Positions 43,690 through 53,676 of a DNA stretch of 64,000 nt are shown piece by piece. The translations under genes and the position numbers were made by a program. The notes under the pieces were generated by a model. The model searched no databases and was not told the DNA's origin. It saw only the letters and a list, made by a program, of their open reading frames with translations. This DNA comes from JBGMEA01 sp963674555 (GTDB taxonomy: Bacteria > Bacillota > Clostridia > Eubacteriales > Anaerofustaceae): the NCBI GenBank assembly GCA_963674555.1, contig OY771429.1, positions 434,001 to 498,000 on the forward strand. Reading direction: 5' to 3'. How positions within the stretch are numbered: the stretch's first letter is position 1; each line of letters opens with the position of its first letter.

Positions 43690-44937
43690 ATGGATAAACA
43701 ATTTTATATAGACAGACGCAATAAATTTTTTGAGAAATTCCCCAATAAATCGATAGGTTTAATACATAGCGGTATAAATCAATTTATGTCTCTGGACGGA
43801 GAATATCCTTTTGAAGTAGATAGGAACTTCTTTTATTTTACAGGGATCGCTACGCCGAATATAAAGCTTTTGTTCGTTAAAACAAAAGACCTGAAAAAGG
43901 CCATACTTTGTATCCCGAGGATCGATGAATTATTAGAGAAATGGATCGGAAAATTTCTTACAAAGGACGATTGCAAGTCCGTTAGCGGTATCGATGAAAT
44001 TATATATTTGGATGAAATGGATGATCTGATCCATTCTCATATCATTGCAAATCGCGTTGACAAGTGCTTTTTATATATTGATGATATACAAAAAGGAAGA
44101 CCGCAAACGCTTAATAACCTTACCTATTTTGATATGACAAAACGTTATCCGCTGTTGGAAATTAAAAATCTGTCGGTACTTACTGTACCCATGAGAATGA
44201 TCAAAACAGAAGAAGAGATCGATATGATCAAAGCCTCCTGTAAGATCACAAAGGCAGCCGTTGAAGAAGCGGTTAAAAACATCAAACCCACGGTGCACGA
44301 ATATGAAATTCAAGCATGCTTTGAATATGTCGTAAAAAGAAGAGGTGGAAAAACCGCCTTTAATACCATCGCGGCTTCGGGAGACAATGCCGTGACCCTT
44401 CATTACACATCCAATCAATGCAAAATGAAAGATGAAGAAATGTTATTGTTGGATTGCGGCACAAGCCTTAATTGGTACAATTCAGATGTCACACGTACTT
44501 TCCCGGTCAACGGTAAATTTACGGAAAGACAACTGCAAATCTATAATATCGTTTTAAAGGCCAACCAAAAAGTTATACATTCTGTGCGTCCGGGCGTTAC
44601 ATTAAAAGAGTTGAATGATATCGTTATTGAATTATACGCGCAAGAATTAAAAGCGATCGGACTTATCAGTGAGGATAAAGAAGTAAGCGATTATTATTAT
44701 CACAGTGTTTCGCATTCATTAGGCTTAGATACACATGACGTATGCGATAAAAATATCCCCTTGGAACCGAATATGGTTATTACAGTCGAACCCGGCTTAT
44801 ATATTGAAAAATACGGCATAGGTATAAGGATCGAAGATGATGTGCGTGTAACCGAAAAAGGGTGTGAAGTTTTAACGGATGTTCTCAAAGACCCCGTTGA
44901 AATAGAAGAATTTATGGATGTATGGGAGGTCAAATAA
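43690..44937 (+). CDS. Xaa-Pro aminopeptidase (M24B family)
   Basis: A 415-residue metallopeptidase removing N-terminal residues next to proline. The N-terminal domain (1 to about 170) has the creatinase-like fold and the C-terminal pita-bread domain holds the two-metal site: LLDCGTSLNWYNSDVTRTFP, HSLGLDTHDV, VITVEPGLY and GIRIEDDV. Start is the ATG at 43690 with GGAGGG upstream. Its stop overlaps the next start. Confidence 0.92.
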   Translation: MDKQFYIDRRNKFFEKFPNKSIGLIHSGINQFMSLDGEYPFEVDRNFFYFTGIATPNIKLLFVKTKDLKKAILCIPRIDELLEKWIGKFLTKDDCKSVSGIDEIIYLDEMDDLIHSHIIANRVDKCFLYIDDIQKGRPQTLNNLTYFDMTKRYPLLEIKNLSVLTVPMRMIKTEEEIDMIKASCKITKAAVEEAVKNIKPTVHEYEIQACFEYVVKRRGGKTAFNTIAASGDNAVTLHYTSNQCKMKDEEMLLLDCGTSLNWYNSDVTRTFPVNGKFTERQLQIYNIVLKANQKVIHSVRPGVTLKELNDIVIELYAQELKAIGLISEDKEVSDYYYHSVSHSLGLDTHDVCDKNIPLEPNMVITVEPGLYIEKYGIGIRIEDDVRVTEKGCEVLTDVLKDPVEIEEFMDVWEVK

Positions 44938-46343
44938 TGAATAATAAAGATCTGAATAAATTAATCAGTTATGAAAAAAAGACTGCTTGGGATAAACCGG
45001 ATGATATCCGATCCTTTGCAGACGGGTATACAAAGTACATAACCGATGCAAAAACCGAACGCGAATATGTTATTGAAACAATAAATTTGGCAAAAGAAAA
45101 CGGATTTACAGATCTGGCAGAAAAAATAAATACAAAAACAAAAATATCACAAGGCGAGAAACTTTATTACAACCATCAAAATAAATGCGTAGTGCTTTTT
45201 GTAATGGGTCAAGAGCCTATGAGTTTAGGGATGAATATCGCAGCAGCTCATATCGATTCTCCGAGACTTGATCTAAAAGCAATGCCTTTATATGAAGATT
45301 CTAACCTCGCGATGTTCAAAACGCATTACTACGGCGGTATCAAGAAATATCAATGGACAGCTATCCCGCTCGCTTTGCACGGATTGATTTACACAAAAGA
45401 CGGTAAAGCGATCAACTTATCGATTGGAGAAAATGATGACGATCCTGTTTTCTTTATATCCGATCTGTTGATCCATCTTTCTGCTGACCAGTTAGAGAAA
45501 AAAGGATCCAAAGTTATAACGGGTGAGCAGCTTAATGTAATCGTAGGAAGTATTCCGATCGACGATGAAGATATCAAGAGTAAGGTTAAATTCAATATCT
45601 TAAAAATATTATACGAAACCTACGGTATAACAGAAGAAGACTTCATCAGCGCTGAGATCGAGATCGTACCTGCCGGCAAACCGCGTGACGTCGGATTTGA
45701 TCGTAGCATGATCGCTGCTTACGGACACGATGACAGAGTTTGTGCATATCCGGCTTTAAAGGCAATTATGGATATTGATAAACCGCAAAGAACTTGCGCA
45801 TGCATTCTTGCAGACAAAGAAGAGATCGGAAGTGTAGGATCTACCGGCCTGGACGGTAAATTCTTTGAAAATATCGCTTCGGAAGTTCTTGAATTGTTTA
45901 GCGGAGCATATTCGGAATTGGATATGAAAAGAGCTATGTCAAAATCGTACGTGCTGTCAATGGATGTTTCATGCGCGTATGACCCCAATTTTTGTGAAGC
46001 TTTCGATAAATCGAATACTGCATTATTGGGTAACGGAGTCGTACTTGAAAAATACTCCGGAGCCAGAGGTAAATCAGGCAGCAATGACGCGCACAGTGAA
46101 TATCTCTTTAAACTGACTAAACTCTTTAACGAAAATAATATTGTATACCAAACAGGAGAGCTGGGAAAAGTCGACCAAGGCGGCGGCGGAACGGTTGCTT
46201 ACATGTTAGCCAATTACGGTGCCTATACAGTTGATTACGGTGTTGCGGTCTTAACGATGCATGCTCCGTACGAATTGATCAGCAAAGCAGATTTATATGC
46301 TACATACGCAGGCGCAAAAGTTTTTTATAAAATACAAAGCTAA
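44937..46343 (+). CDS. M18 family aminopeptidase
   Basis: A 468-residue aspartyl/leucyl-type metallo-aminopeptidase. Key parts are AAAHIDSPRLDLKAMP with the metal-binding histidine, YGGIKKYQW, DDRVCAYPAL, ADKEEIGSVGSTG and the C-terminal HAPYELISKADL. The ATG at 44937 overlaps the previous stop (TAATG), and GGGAGGT is upstream. It likely works with the M24 enzyme in peptide recycling. Confidence 0.92.
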   Translation: MNNKDLNKLISYEKKTAWDKPDDIRSFADGYTKYITDAKTEREYVIETINLAKENGFTDLAEKINTKTKISQGEKLYYNHQNKCVVLFVMGQEPMSLGMNIAAAHIDSPRLDLKAMPLYEDSNLAMFKTHYYGGIKKYQWTAIPLALHGLIYTKDGKAINLSIGENDDDPVFFISDLLIHLSADQLEKKGSKVITGEQLNVIVGSIPIDDEDIKSKVKFNILKILYETYGITEEDFISAEIEIVPAGKPRDVGFDRSMIAAYGHDDRVCAYPALKAIMDIDKPQRTCACILADKEEIGSVGSTGLDGKFFENIASEVLELFSGAYSELDMKRAMSKSYVLSMDVSCAYDPNFCEAFDKSNTALLGNGVVLEKYSGARGKSGSNDAHSEYLFKLTKLFNENNIVYQTGELGKVDQGGGGTVAYMLANYGAYTVDYGVAVLTMHAPYELISKADLYATYAGAKVFYKIQS

Positions 46344-46349
46344 TAAATA

Positions 46350-46382
46350 AAGCCCTTACATATTATGTGTAAGGGCTTTTGC
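46350..46382 (+). terminator. Terminator of the peptidase operon
   Basis: AAAGCCCTTACA / TGTAAGGGCTTT hairpin ending in four T. Confidence 0.9.
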
Positions 46383-46468
46383 AATATTGTTCCCATATCG
46401 TTAACTTTCTACTCTCGGAGAATCAGGTGCAAGTAAATCAAAATCTGTGGATTCAAACATCTGTTTTA

Positions 46469-46477
46469 TGTTATAAT
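46469..46477 (+). promoter_or_regulatory. Extended -10 promoter of recD2, apparently leaderless
   Basis: TG-t-TATAAT ends 6 bases before the ATG at 46484, where transcription should begin 6-7 bases downstream. No ribosome site exists between. The mRNA would then start at or next to the start codon. Confidence 0.5.
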
Positions 46478-46483
46478 TTGAAC

Positions 46484-48718
46484 ATGGATACAATCAATGG
46501 AATCGTTGTAAAAATCATATATAAAAACCCCGAGAACTACTATACAGTATTGGACATCGACCAAGAAGGCTTACTCATCTCAGCGACCGGAATCATTATG
46601 TCGATTTCGGAAGGTGAGAAAATATCGGCTTCAGGAGAATGGTACGAACACCCGAATTATGGCAGACAATTTAAAATAATCGATTTTTCTATTGAAGCTC
46701 CGAAAGACATCGAAAGCATCAAGCACTATTTGGAAAGTGGTATGCTCACGGGTATTGGTGAAAAAAAAGCGCAAGATCTGATCGAATACTTCGGGTCTCA
46801 AATCTTAGATATTATCGAAACGCAACCTGAACGTTTAGTCGAAGTAAAAGGTATCGGCGAAAAAACAGCTCGATCGATCCATAAAGCATATATCGAACAA
46901 CAAGAAGAAAGAGAAGCAATTATTGGATTGTTGAAATACGGTATCTCAACCAATACCGCATATAAACTCTTCCAACAATACGGAGGAAATGTCGTTGAAG
47001 TTGTTACAAGCGACCCCTACCGATTGATCGGAGAATTCAGCGGTATCGGCTTTGTCAAAGCAGATTCGATCGCAATGAACGTAGGTATCGAATCCGATTC
47101 ATCTGTTAGGATCATAGCCGGTATACGTTATTGTATAACGTTATCGATACAAAGGGGATACAGTTACGTACCCGAAAAAATATTGATCCGAGAATCTGCG
47201 AGGATCTTAGGTGTCGCAGCCTATAAAATCGAAGATGAGATCACATCTCTTTACCACAGCGGAAAAATCATTTTAGATGAGTTTTCTGAGGAACGAAGAT
47301 GTTATCTCCCTTTTTTATATGAATGCGAAGCAGAATCCGCGCAGAAACTTATTTCGATTTCTTCTGAAGATGCAAACATTCAAGCTGATGATATTAAAGA
47401 ATATATCAATAAGTATCAAATATATATGGCGATACATTTAGATGATATACAAAAAAAAGCGATCGTAAGTGCCGTAACAAAAAAAGTGAGTGTCATAACA
47501 GGGGGGCCGGGAACAGGCAAGACAACGATCATAAAAGCCATCATCTATATACTGTCTTTATTGGGTAAGCAATTTACCCTTGCGGCACCTACCGGTCGCG
47601 CGGCAAAGAAGATCACAGAGACATGTGGATACGAAGCAAAAACGATCCATAGACTATTAGAATACGGATACAATCCTTATGCATCTGAGACAAACTCCTA
47701 TACTGAGCAATCAATGTTGTTTAACCGCGATGAAGATAACCCGCTTGAAGAAGATTTTATCATAATCGATGAAATGAGTATGATCGATCTTCCGCTGATG
47801 TATCATTTATTGTCAGCAGTCAATGAAAGCTCTTCTTTGATATTTGTCGGAGATGCAGATCAACTGCCATCTGTCGGTCCGGGAAATGTACTCTCCGACA
47901 TGATCGAGAGTACTACGATCCCCACGATAAAATTGGAAACCGTCTTTCGTCAGGCAGATGAAAGCCCGATCGTTTTCAATGCACACAGAATAAATCAAGG
48001 ACAACTTCCATTGTTTAAAGATGACGAAGAAGATTTCCTTTTTATAGATGCAGTTACACAGCAGAAAATTGCATCCAGATTATTGGACATGATTAGAACA
48101 AACAGCTATAACATTCTGAGAAAATTGAAAGAAGACACACTGCAGATCATATCGCCGTTTAAAAACGGTGATGCGGGAGTCATCAATCTAAATAAACAAT
48201 TACAAGCCATCATGAACCCTCTTTCGGATGAAAAAGATGAAGTTGCTATACCGAATTACACGCTTCGGGAGGGGGATAAAATCATGCAAACAAAAAACAA
48301 TTACACGATCGAATGGAAGAATATCAAAACCCACCAAAAAGGTGAAGGAGTATTTAACGGGGATATGGGTAGCGTGTCTGCGATCGATCCGGTAAATCGA
48401 CAAGTAACGATATTATTTGAAAAAGAAAGAGCTGTGGTGTATTCGTTCAACGAATTAACTTGCATCACGCTTGCCTATGCGATCACGATCCACAAAAGCC
48501 AAGGAAGTGAGTTCGATGCCGTCATTATACCGATATACAGCGGTAATCCCGCTTTCTTGACACGTAATTTGATATATACAGCTATAACAAGGGCAAAACA
48601 AAGTGTGCTATTGATAGGAGAAAAAAGAGTTTTAGGAGCGATGATACGAAATAACCGAACCCAAAAAAGATACTCAGCGCTAAATGAAAGGCTATTGTAT
48701 TATGCAACTTTGGAATGA
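46484..48718 (+). CDS. recD2: ATP-dependent DNA helicase RecD2
   Basis: A 5'-3' SF1B helicase used in repair and replication-fork maintenance in bacteria without RecBCD. 744 residues from MDTINGIVVKIIYKNPENYY: N-terminal OB-like and helix-hairpin-helix parts, then the helicase core with Walker A VITGGPGTGKTTIIKA, Walker B FIIIDEMSMIDL, GDADQLPSVGPG and the C-terminal AITIHKSQGSEFD. The longer upstream frame has no support and overlaps the terminator. Confidence 0.93.
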   Translation: MDTINGIVVKIIYKNPENYYTVLDIDQEGLLISATGIIMSISEGEKISASGEWYEHPNYGRQFKIIDFSIEAPKDIESIKHYLESGMLTGIGEKKAQDLIEYFGSQILDIIETQPERLVEVKGIGEKTARSIHKAYIEQQEEREAIIGLLKYGISTNTAYKLFQQYGGNVVEVVTSDPYRLIGEFSGIGFVKADSIAMNVGIESDSSVRIIAGIRYCITLSIQRGYSYVPEKILIRESARILGVAAYKIEDEITSLYHSGKIILDEFSEERRCYLPFLYECEAESAQKLISISSEDANIQADDIKEYINKYQIYMAIHLDDIQKKAIVSAVTKKVSVITGGPGTGKTTIIKAIIYILSLLGKQFTLAAPTGRAAKKITETCGYEAKTIHRLLEYGYNPYASETNSYTEQSMLFNRDEDNPLEEDFIIIDEMSMIDLPLMYHLLSAVNESSSLIFVGDADQLPSVGPGNVLSDMIESTTIPTIKLETVFRQADESPIVFNAHRINQGQLPLFKDDEEDFLFIDAVTQQKIASRLLDMIRTNSYNILRKLKEDTLQIISPFKNGDAGVINLNKQLQAIMNPLSDEKDEVAIPNYTLREGDKIMQTKNNYTIEWKNIKTHQKGEGVFNGDMGSVSAIDPVNRQVTILFEKERAVVYSFNELTCITLAYAITIHKSQGSEFDAVIIPIYSGNPAFLTRNLIYTAITRAKQSVLLIGEKRVLGAMIRNNRTQKRYSALNERLLYYATLE

Positions 48719-49454
48719 TACTAAAAAAGCCCTCACAACTTTTCTTTTCCCTACCATAGCAAGATGCTCAGTCTGCAAACGTGTGCTTTTCTTCCATAAA
48801 GATCCATATTGCAATAACTGCAAAGATAAAATTACCTTTACAGACAGCAAACTATGCTTAAGTTGCGGCAATCCATTACCAGACGATTCGACAAAACAAG
48901 TATGTATAAATTGCACAGACAAAGAAACTCTTTTAAAAGACGGGCTATCCCTATTCTTATACGATGACGTAAGCAACAAGATCATTTACGACTTTAAATA
49001 TAATAATTTACCGGATGTTGCTTATAGATGCGGTGAACTATTAAGCAAGAAACTTCGATCTACGGACTGGATAAATAGGATCGATGCCATTGCCTACGTA
49101 CCTGTAAGCGAAAAAACATTCACTGAGCGTAAGTACAATCAATCTGCCATTATAGCGGATGCAATAAATAAAAAATGTGATATAATAATATATAATCAAT
49201 TATTTGATAAGAAACCTGATATCAAAGACCAAACAACACTCTCAGCAGAACAAAGACAAGAAAATGTTAAGAATGCTTTTATTGTAAATGACCCGAATAT
49301 TGTAAAAGAGAAAAAAATACTTTTGATAGATGATGTCATCACTTCAGGGGCAACTTTAAAGGCTCTTTCTAAATTATTGATCGATGCTGGAGCTGACACA
49401 ATATATTTTGCAACCGTTGCGACTGCTCTTCTCGATAAAAATTCAATACAATAA
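48702..49454 (+). CDS. comF: ComF family protein (phosphoribosyltransferase-like)
   Basis: ComF-like proteins are linked to DNA uptake or helicase processes. The 250 residues have two CxxC pairs at the front (CSVCKRVLFF; CNNC) and again (CLSCGNPLP; CINC), then a phosphoribosyltransferase domain with the PRPP loop KKILLIDDVITSGATLKA. I choose the ATG at 48702, which overlaps recD2 by 17 bases. No other competence genes are nearby. Confidence 0.88.
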   Translation: MQLWNDTKKALTTFLFPTIARCSVCKRVLFFHKDPYCNNCKDKITFTDSKLCLSCGNPLPDDSTKQVCINCTDKETLLKDGLSLFLYDDVSNKIIYDFKYNNLPDVAYRCGELLSKKLRSTDWINRIDAIAYVPVSEKTFTERKYNQSAIIADAINKKCDIIIYNQLFDKKPDIKDQTTLSAEQRQENVKNAFIVNDPNIVKEKKILLIDDVITSGATLKALSKLLIDAGADTIYFATVATALLDKNSIQ

Positions 49455-49468
49455 AGTGAGGGGTAATT

Positions 49469-49987
49469 ATGCAAACAGTAATCAATTCAAAGAACATTTA
49501 TGTTGAAGATCCAATCAGAGACGAAGTCGATAAACGCCTTGAAAAGTTGGATAAGTATTTCACGAATGAAACGATCGCTCACGTTATGTTTACCGAAGAA
49601 GGAATAAATACCAAAGCTGAAATCACGATCAAATTTAAAAAAGCTCTTTTGCGTAGCGAAGTTTCGGATCCTGATCTAAGAACAGCTGCAGATAAAGCAA
49701 TCGATAGGATTGAACGACAACTGATCAAGCATAAAGAAAAGTTCAAAAAAAGAAATTACGATTCGATCCGTTATGACAATATTGAAAATGAAGTAGCACT
49801 TGAAAATCCGACTATCGTTAAAAACAAAAGATTTGAGCTTTTGCCTATGACACCTGAAGAAGCAACTTTTCAACTCGAATTGCTTGAACATCAGTTCTTC
49901 GTTTTCCTTAATGCAACCACCGATCAAGTATGCGTTGTATACAAAAGACAAGACGGCAACTACGGTTTGATCGAAACTGAAATTTAA
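49469..49987 (+). CDS. hpf: Ribosome hibernation-promoting factor, long form
   Basis: Long HPF binds the ribosome's small subunit and pairs 70S into 100S dimers in stationary phase. 172 residues: the N-terminal S30AE domain (MQTVINSKNIYVEDPIRDEV; EITIKFKKALLRSEVSDPD) and the C-terminal dimerization domain (FELLPMTPEEATFQLELLEHQFFVF, NGLIETEI-like end). GAGGGG lies before the ATG. Its last gene-neighbour is comF, a common Firmicutes arrangement. Confidence 0.95.
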   Translation: MQTVINSKNIYVEDPIRDEVDKRLEKLDKYFTNETIAHVMFTEEGINTKAEITIKFKKALLRSEVSDPDLRTAADKAIDRIERQLIKHKEKFKKRNYDSIRYDNIENEVALENPTIVKNKRFELLPMTPEEATFQLELLEHQFFVFLNATTDQVCVVYKRQDGNYGLIETEI

Positions 49988-50121
49988 AAAAATGAAATTG
50001 TACTTAAAAAAAAATATTTTTATGTTAAAATAAATTAGTTAATCGATCATGTAACTTCATGTATCGCATCATAACTAAGCGAAAATTCTGGACATTTATA
50101 TTATTTGAGGAAGGTATTCGT

Positions 50122-51918
50122 ATGTTTTTGGTTTCAATTGCAGTATTATCGATCATTATCGGACTTATACGCAAAGGCAGTTTCGCCAATATTTTAAGTT
50201 CCGATATCAAAGCTTCTTTCCTATTTATTATTTCACTGTTGTTGTTCATTACCGTAAGAGTGGGTAATGCCGCAGGGATCGCTTTGATAACAGATTGGAC
50301 ATACTTCTTATTGCTAGGCGGATATATTCTGCTCCTTTTGGGGATCATACTGAATCTGAATATCTGGATGTTTATATTGCTATTCGGAACAGTATCCAAT
50401 TTTGTTGTTACTTTCATAAACGGTGGGAAGATGCCAATATCCTTGACTGCTCTGCAAACAGCAGGTTTAACAGCAGCGTCTATTGAAGAATCAGCCATTT
50501 ACGCTTTATCAAGCGCAACAACAAATTTCCCGTTCCTAGGCGGTATCATTCCGCTTCCATTACCAAGTATTTTTGCGGAAGTGCTTTCACCCGGAACGAT
50601 TCTGATCGCTATAGGTATTTTTGGTGTTATACAAAATGTACTTTTGGGTGTAACATACGAGTATGACGATGAATATGAAGATGAGTTTGAAGACTCGGGG
50701 CGCGATTTCATGTTCGATGAAGATTCAGAACAAGATGAAGATTTCGGAAGAGACTATACAGTCGGCGATATCAATATCAACGAACTCGAAGATTCAACAG
50801 ATGATGATGACGATGATGTGGATGAGAGCCTTTTTTCAAGAGAACTCCCCGACCTTGATCCAAATGTAGCGCAAGACGATTTTGCGGATGAAGATCAATC
50901 GAACTCAAATACCGAAATATTGAATGAATTATTCAATGAAAGAGATGCTGAACTGACCGAAGAAAGTTCTTTGGTGGAAGAAATCGTAATAGAAGAAGAG
51001 GACGAAGAAACCGACACTACAGAGATTCTGAACGAACTTGAACAAATGAGCGAATCACTCGAAGCGGATACGTTTTCTGTCGAAGAAGAAGAGTTGACCG
51101 ACACCTCTAAAACCGATGATGAAGCGTTTGAAGAAGTATTCGGTGTTGATGAAGACGAAGCAGAAATCAGCGAATCGAACGACTATCTTTTTGATACAGA
51201 AGAAGATGACGAAGAAGACGAAGCATACTATTTCGATGAAGAAGATGAAATCGATTCTGAAGAAGATGAAGATGCTCAAGGATATTTTGATACTGACGAC
51301 TATGTTGAAGATGAGGATGATGAAGAAGACTCCGAATACGATGCATATGAAGATGATGAAACTGAAGATGCTTATCAAAATACCGATGCATACGATTATG
51401 AATATGATAATGAAGTTGAAGAGGATATCGATCAGATCGACTCGCTGGAATCTGAGTATGCTACAAAAAACAATGATGAATTAACCTTATCAACAGATGC
51501 ATTGCAAGAAGCTCGCGAAGTGATCGAAAAAGATCTTTCGGAGGAAAAAGAACGTTTAGACTTTAACAAAAATGTACAGAACGATCAACCGTTGAATGTT
51601 GATACCGAAAGTCCTTTCATTATCGTAAACGGACGCATAGTAGAAAATCCGTACTATAAATTTAAAAAGGGCTCCAGAAATGATCTTCCCGAAGATAATA
51701 CACAAATGGGTACAGGTGTGTATGTTATGCAAAGCCGCCAACCGAATAACAGCGGCAAACCCAGTTTTTCACCACCCAGAAAGAATAATGTACCACCGAA
51801 TAAAAATACGAATATCACCGAAACGGAAGCGACTGATTCAGGATATGAAAAAGTCGAGATGAAGATCGGAGATGTACAAATAAAATTCTGGAAAAAAGAT
51901 AAAGATTCAGACTCATAG
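50122..51918 (+). CDS. DUF5317-type membrane protein with a very long acidic tail
   Basis: The first 180 or so residues are membrane-embedded (MFLVSIAVLSIIIGLIRKG; TDWTYFLLLGGYILLLLG) and carry the DUF5317-like NGGKMPISLTALQTAG. From about residue 182 to 520 the protein is extremely rich in D and E (repeated runs of EDDEED type), then a conserved-looking end, VEMKIGDVQIKFWKKDKD. 598 residues in all, far longer than usual DUF5317 proteins (about 180). The tail is low-complexity and presumably disordered. Start at 50122 with GAGGAAGG upstream. No function is known. Confidence 0.75.
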   Translation: MFLVSIAVLSIIIGLIRKGSFANILSSDIKASFLFIISLLLFITVRVGNAAGIALITDWTYFLLLGGYILLLLGIILNLNIWMFILLFGTVSNFVVTFINGGKMPISLTALQTAGLTAASIEESAIYALSSATTNFPFLGGIIPLPLPSIFAEVLSPGTILIAIGIFGVIQNVLLGVTYEYDDEYEDEFEDSGRDFMFDEDSEQDEDFGRDYTVGDININELEDSTDDDDDDVDESLFSRELPDLDPNVAQDDFADEDQSNSNTEILNELFNERDAELTEESSLVEEIVIEEEDEETDTTEILNELEQMSESLEADTFSVEEEELTDTSKTDDEAFEEVFGVDEDEAEISESNDYLFDTEEDDEEDEAYYFDEEDEIDSEEDEDAQGYFDTDDYVEDEDDEEDSEYDAYEDDETEDAYQNTDAYDYEYDNEVEEDIDQIDSLESEYATKNNDELTLSTDALQEAREVIEKDLSEEKERLDFNKNVQNDQPLNVDTESPFIIVNGRIVENPYYKFKKGSRNDLPEDNTQMGTGVYVMQSRQPNNSGKPSFSPPRKNNVPPNKNTNITETEATDSGYEKVEMKIGDVQIKFWKKDKDSDS

Positions 51919-51926
51919 GATAACAA

Positions 51927-51962
51927 AAAATCTTTGATAGTAACTATCAAAGATTTTTTATT
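51927..51962 (+). terminator. Terminator of the acidic-tail membrane gene
   Basis: AAATCTTTGATAGT / ACTATCAAAGATTT hairpin with a T run. Confidence 0.9.
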
Positions 51963-52104
51963 TAAATGAATCGATTCACCCATAGTAAATTTCAGTTTTT
52001 AATTACAAATAATACATATATTTTTAAGGCGGAATTAATATATATTGAATTGTTAATTCTTCCACAGCGTGCTATACTGAAATAAAGGAACTGAAAAGAA
52101 TAGG

Positions 52105-52854
52105 ATGAGAATGATGAGAAAAAATAAAGAAGAAAAAGTACAAAAAGTACAAAAAAAATCAAATTGGCTGCAGAATACTTTATTGGGTTTAATGTTGTTT
52201 ATTTTCGGCATTATGTTCAAACTCTTCCCCGCTACTGCTTCTTCCATCATATTTATTACATTAGGATTGTTTTTGATGTTTGTCGGTATAACCGATGCAA
52301 TTGCCGCATTTAAATATAAAGATGACGATGATGATTGGAGAACTCCTCTATTGATCGGTGTCACAAGCATTATCGTGAGTCTCATATTCTTGCTTTTTTA
52401 TTGGCTAAGACTTCCAAATGCAAATAACATTATGATCATCGTTGTAGCCGTTTGGGGGATATTGAGATGTTTGTTGCTCCTATACGGTGTGATCAGAGGA
52501 AAGATCAAACGAAAAGGCAGTATCATTTCAGCTCTAATTACTGGGGCAGCAGGTGTATTGATATTATTATTTAAAAATCAAATTATGACCGCAACCGACA
52601 TCATCGGGTATGCTTTGATCGGTGCCGGCATCATTATTACATTTATCGGAGTTTATCAACGCGCTGATAAGAGAGAAAAATTAGAAAAAGAAGAACGTGA
52701 AAGAAAAGCTGCGAAAAAAGCAGAAAAAGAAGAGCGAAAACATCCGAGCGAATCTTCGACAGATCAAAAAGCGACAGAACAACCTCAGCAAGAGGAACAA
52801 TCGGAAGAAACCAATGAACCTGATATTACTCCGGATGATATATTGATGAGCTAA
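52105..52854 (+). CDS. DUF308-like membrane protein with charged C-terminal tail
   Basis: 249 residues: lysine-rich N-terminus, about six membrane segments in pairs (LGLMLFIFGIMFKLFPATA; IIFITLGLFLMFVGITDAIAA), then from about residue 190 a charged, predicted disordered tail (REKLEKEERERKAAKKAEKE). The paired-helix layout resembles DUF308/HdeD-like proteins, whose role is unclear. Two downstream ATGs are alternative starts, so the N-terminus is uncertain. Confidence 0.7.
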   Translation: MRMMRKNKEEKVQKVQKKSNWLQNTLLGLMLFIFGIMFKLFPATASSIIFITLGLFLMFVGITDAIAAFKYKDDDDDWRTPLLIGVTSIIVSLIFLLFYWLRLPNANNIMIIVVAVWGILRCLLLLYGVIRGKIKRKGSIISALITGAAGVLILLFKNQIMTATDIIGYALIGAGIIITFIGVYQRADKREKLEKEERERKAAKKAEKEERKHPSESSTDQKATEQPQQEEQSEETNEPDITPDDILMS

Positions 52855-52867
52855 ATAATGCAAATAA

Positions 52868-52892
52868 AAAGGAACTCTTCGTTCCTTTTTTT
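52868..52892. terminator. Bidirectional terminator
   Basis: AAAAGGAAC / GTTCCTTTT hairpin with T and A runs, between the convergent DUF308 and exonuclease III genes. Confidence 0.85.
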
Positions 52893-52900
52893 TGTTTCAA

Positions 52901-53653
52901 TTAAAATATCTTTAACTCGATCGGACAATGATCACTTCCCATAATTTGACTGTGTATGATCTGATCATCAAGAGATTCTATCAATCTTTTTGATACGATA
53001 AAATAATCGATCCTCCAACCAGAGTTATTTTTTCTGGCATTGTTCATATAGGACCACCATGTATATGCACCTTCAAGATCGGGATATAAATATCGGAATG
53101 TGTCAATAAACCCTTTACCAAGCAAAATCGATAGTTTCTCGCGTTCAACATCTGTGAAACCCGCATGCATCCTATTGGAAGAAGGATTTTTTAAATCGAT
53201 CTCATTATGAGCTACATTCAGATCGCCGCATAGTATAACCGGCTTTGTATCATCTAATTTTCGGATGTGAGCAAGGAATGCTTTCTCCCATTCCATCCTA
53301 TAGGACAAACGAGCCAACTCTCTTTGGGAGTTCGGTGTGTATAAATTGACCAAGTAGAACTCTTCGTATTCAGCCGTAATGACACGCCCTTCGCTATCAT
53401 GCTCAGTTTGACCAATACCGTATGTGACTTCTAACGGCTCGACTTTTGAAAATACAGCCGTACCGGAATATCCTTTTTTCTCTGCATAATTCCAGTATTG
53501 GTGATATCCTTCAGGTTTAAAATCATGTTGATCTGCTTGTAATTTTGTCTCTTGGATACAAAATATATCTGCATTTAACTCTTGAAATATATCTTCGAAT
53601 CCTTTTTTGATGATCGCTCGAAAACCATTTACGTTCCATGAAATTATGTTCAT
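52901..53653 (-). CDS. xth: Exodeoxyribonuclease III (ExoA/Xth)
   Basis: An AP endonuclease and 3' exonuclease for base-excision repair. 250 residues: MNIISWNVNGFRAIIKKGF with the family's catalytic N..., DIFCIQETKL, CGDLNVAHNEIDL, RIDYFIVSKRL and the final GSDHCPIEL. Start codon is at a normal place with its own spacing; it is the last gene of a minus-strand group. Confidence 0.95.
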   Translation of the reverse strand: MNIISWNVNGFRAIIKKGFEDIFQELNADIFCIQETKLQADQHDFKPEGYHQYWNYAEKKGYSGTAVFSKVEPLEVTYGIGQTEHDSEGRVITAEYEEFYLVNLYTPNSQRELARLSYRMEWEKAFLAHIRKLDDTKPVILCGDLNVAHNEIDLKNPSSNRMHAGFTDVEREKLSILLGKGFIDTFRYLYPDLEGAYTWWSYMNNARKNNSGWRIDYFIVSKRLIESLDDQIIHSQIMGSDHCPIELKIF

Positions 53654-53676
53654 TTTGTCCCCTAACTTTGCTATTT

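Noticed and set aside
46379..46483. N-terminal extension of recD2
   Set aside because: The extra 35 codons cover the previous terminator and promoter; the family starts at MDTINGIVVK.
50600..51500. Antisense and alternate-frame ORFs over the acidic tail
   Set aside because: They come from the GAAGATGAT-type repeats and have biased, implausible compositions.
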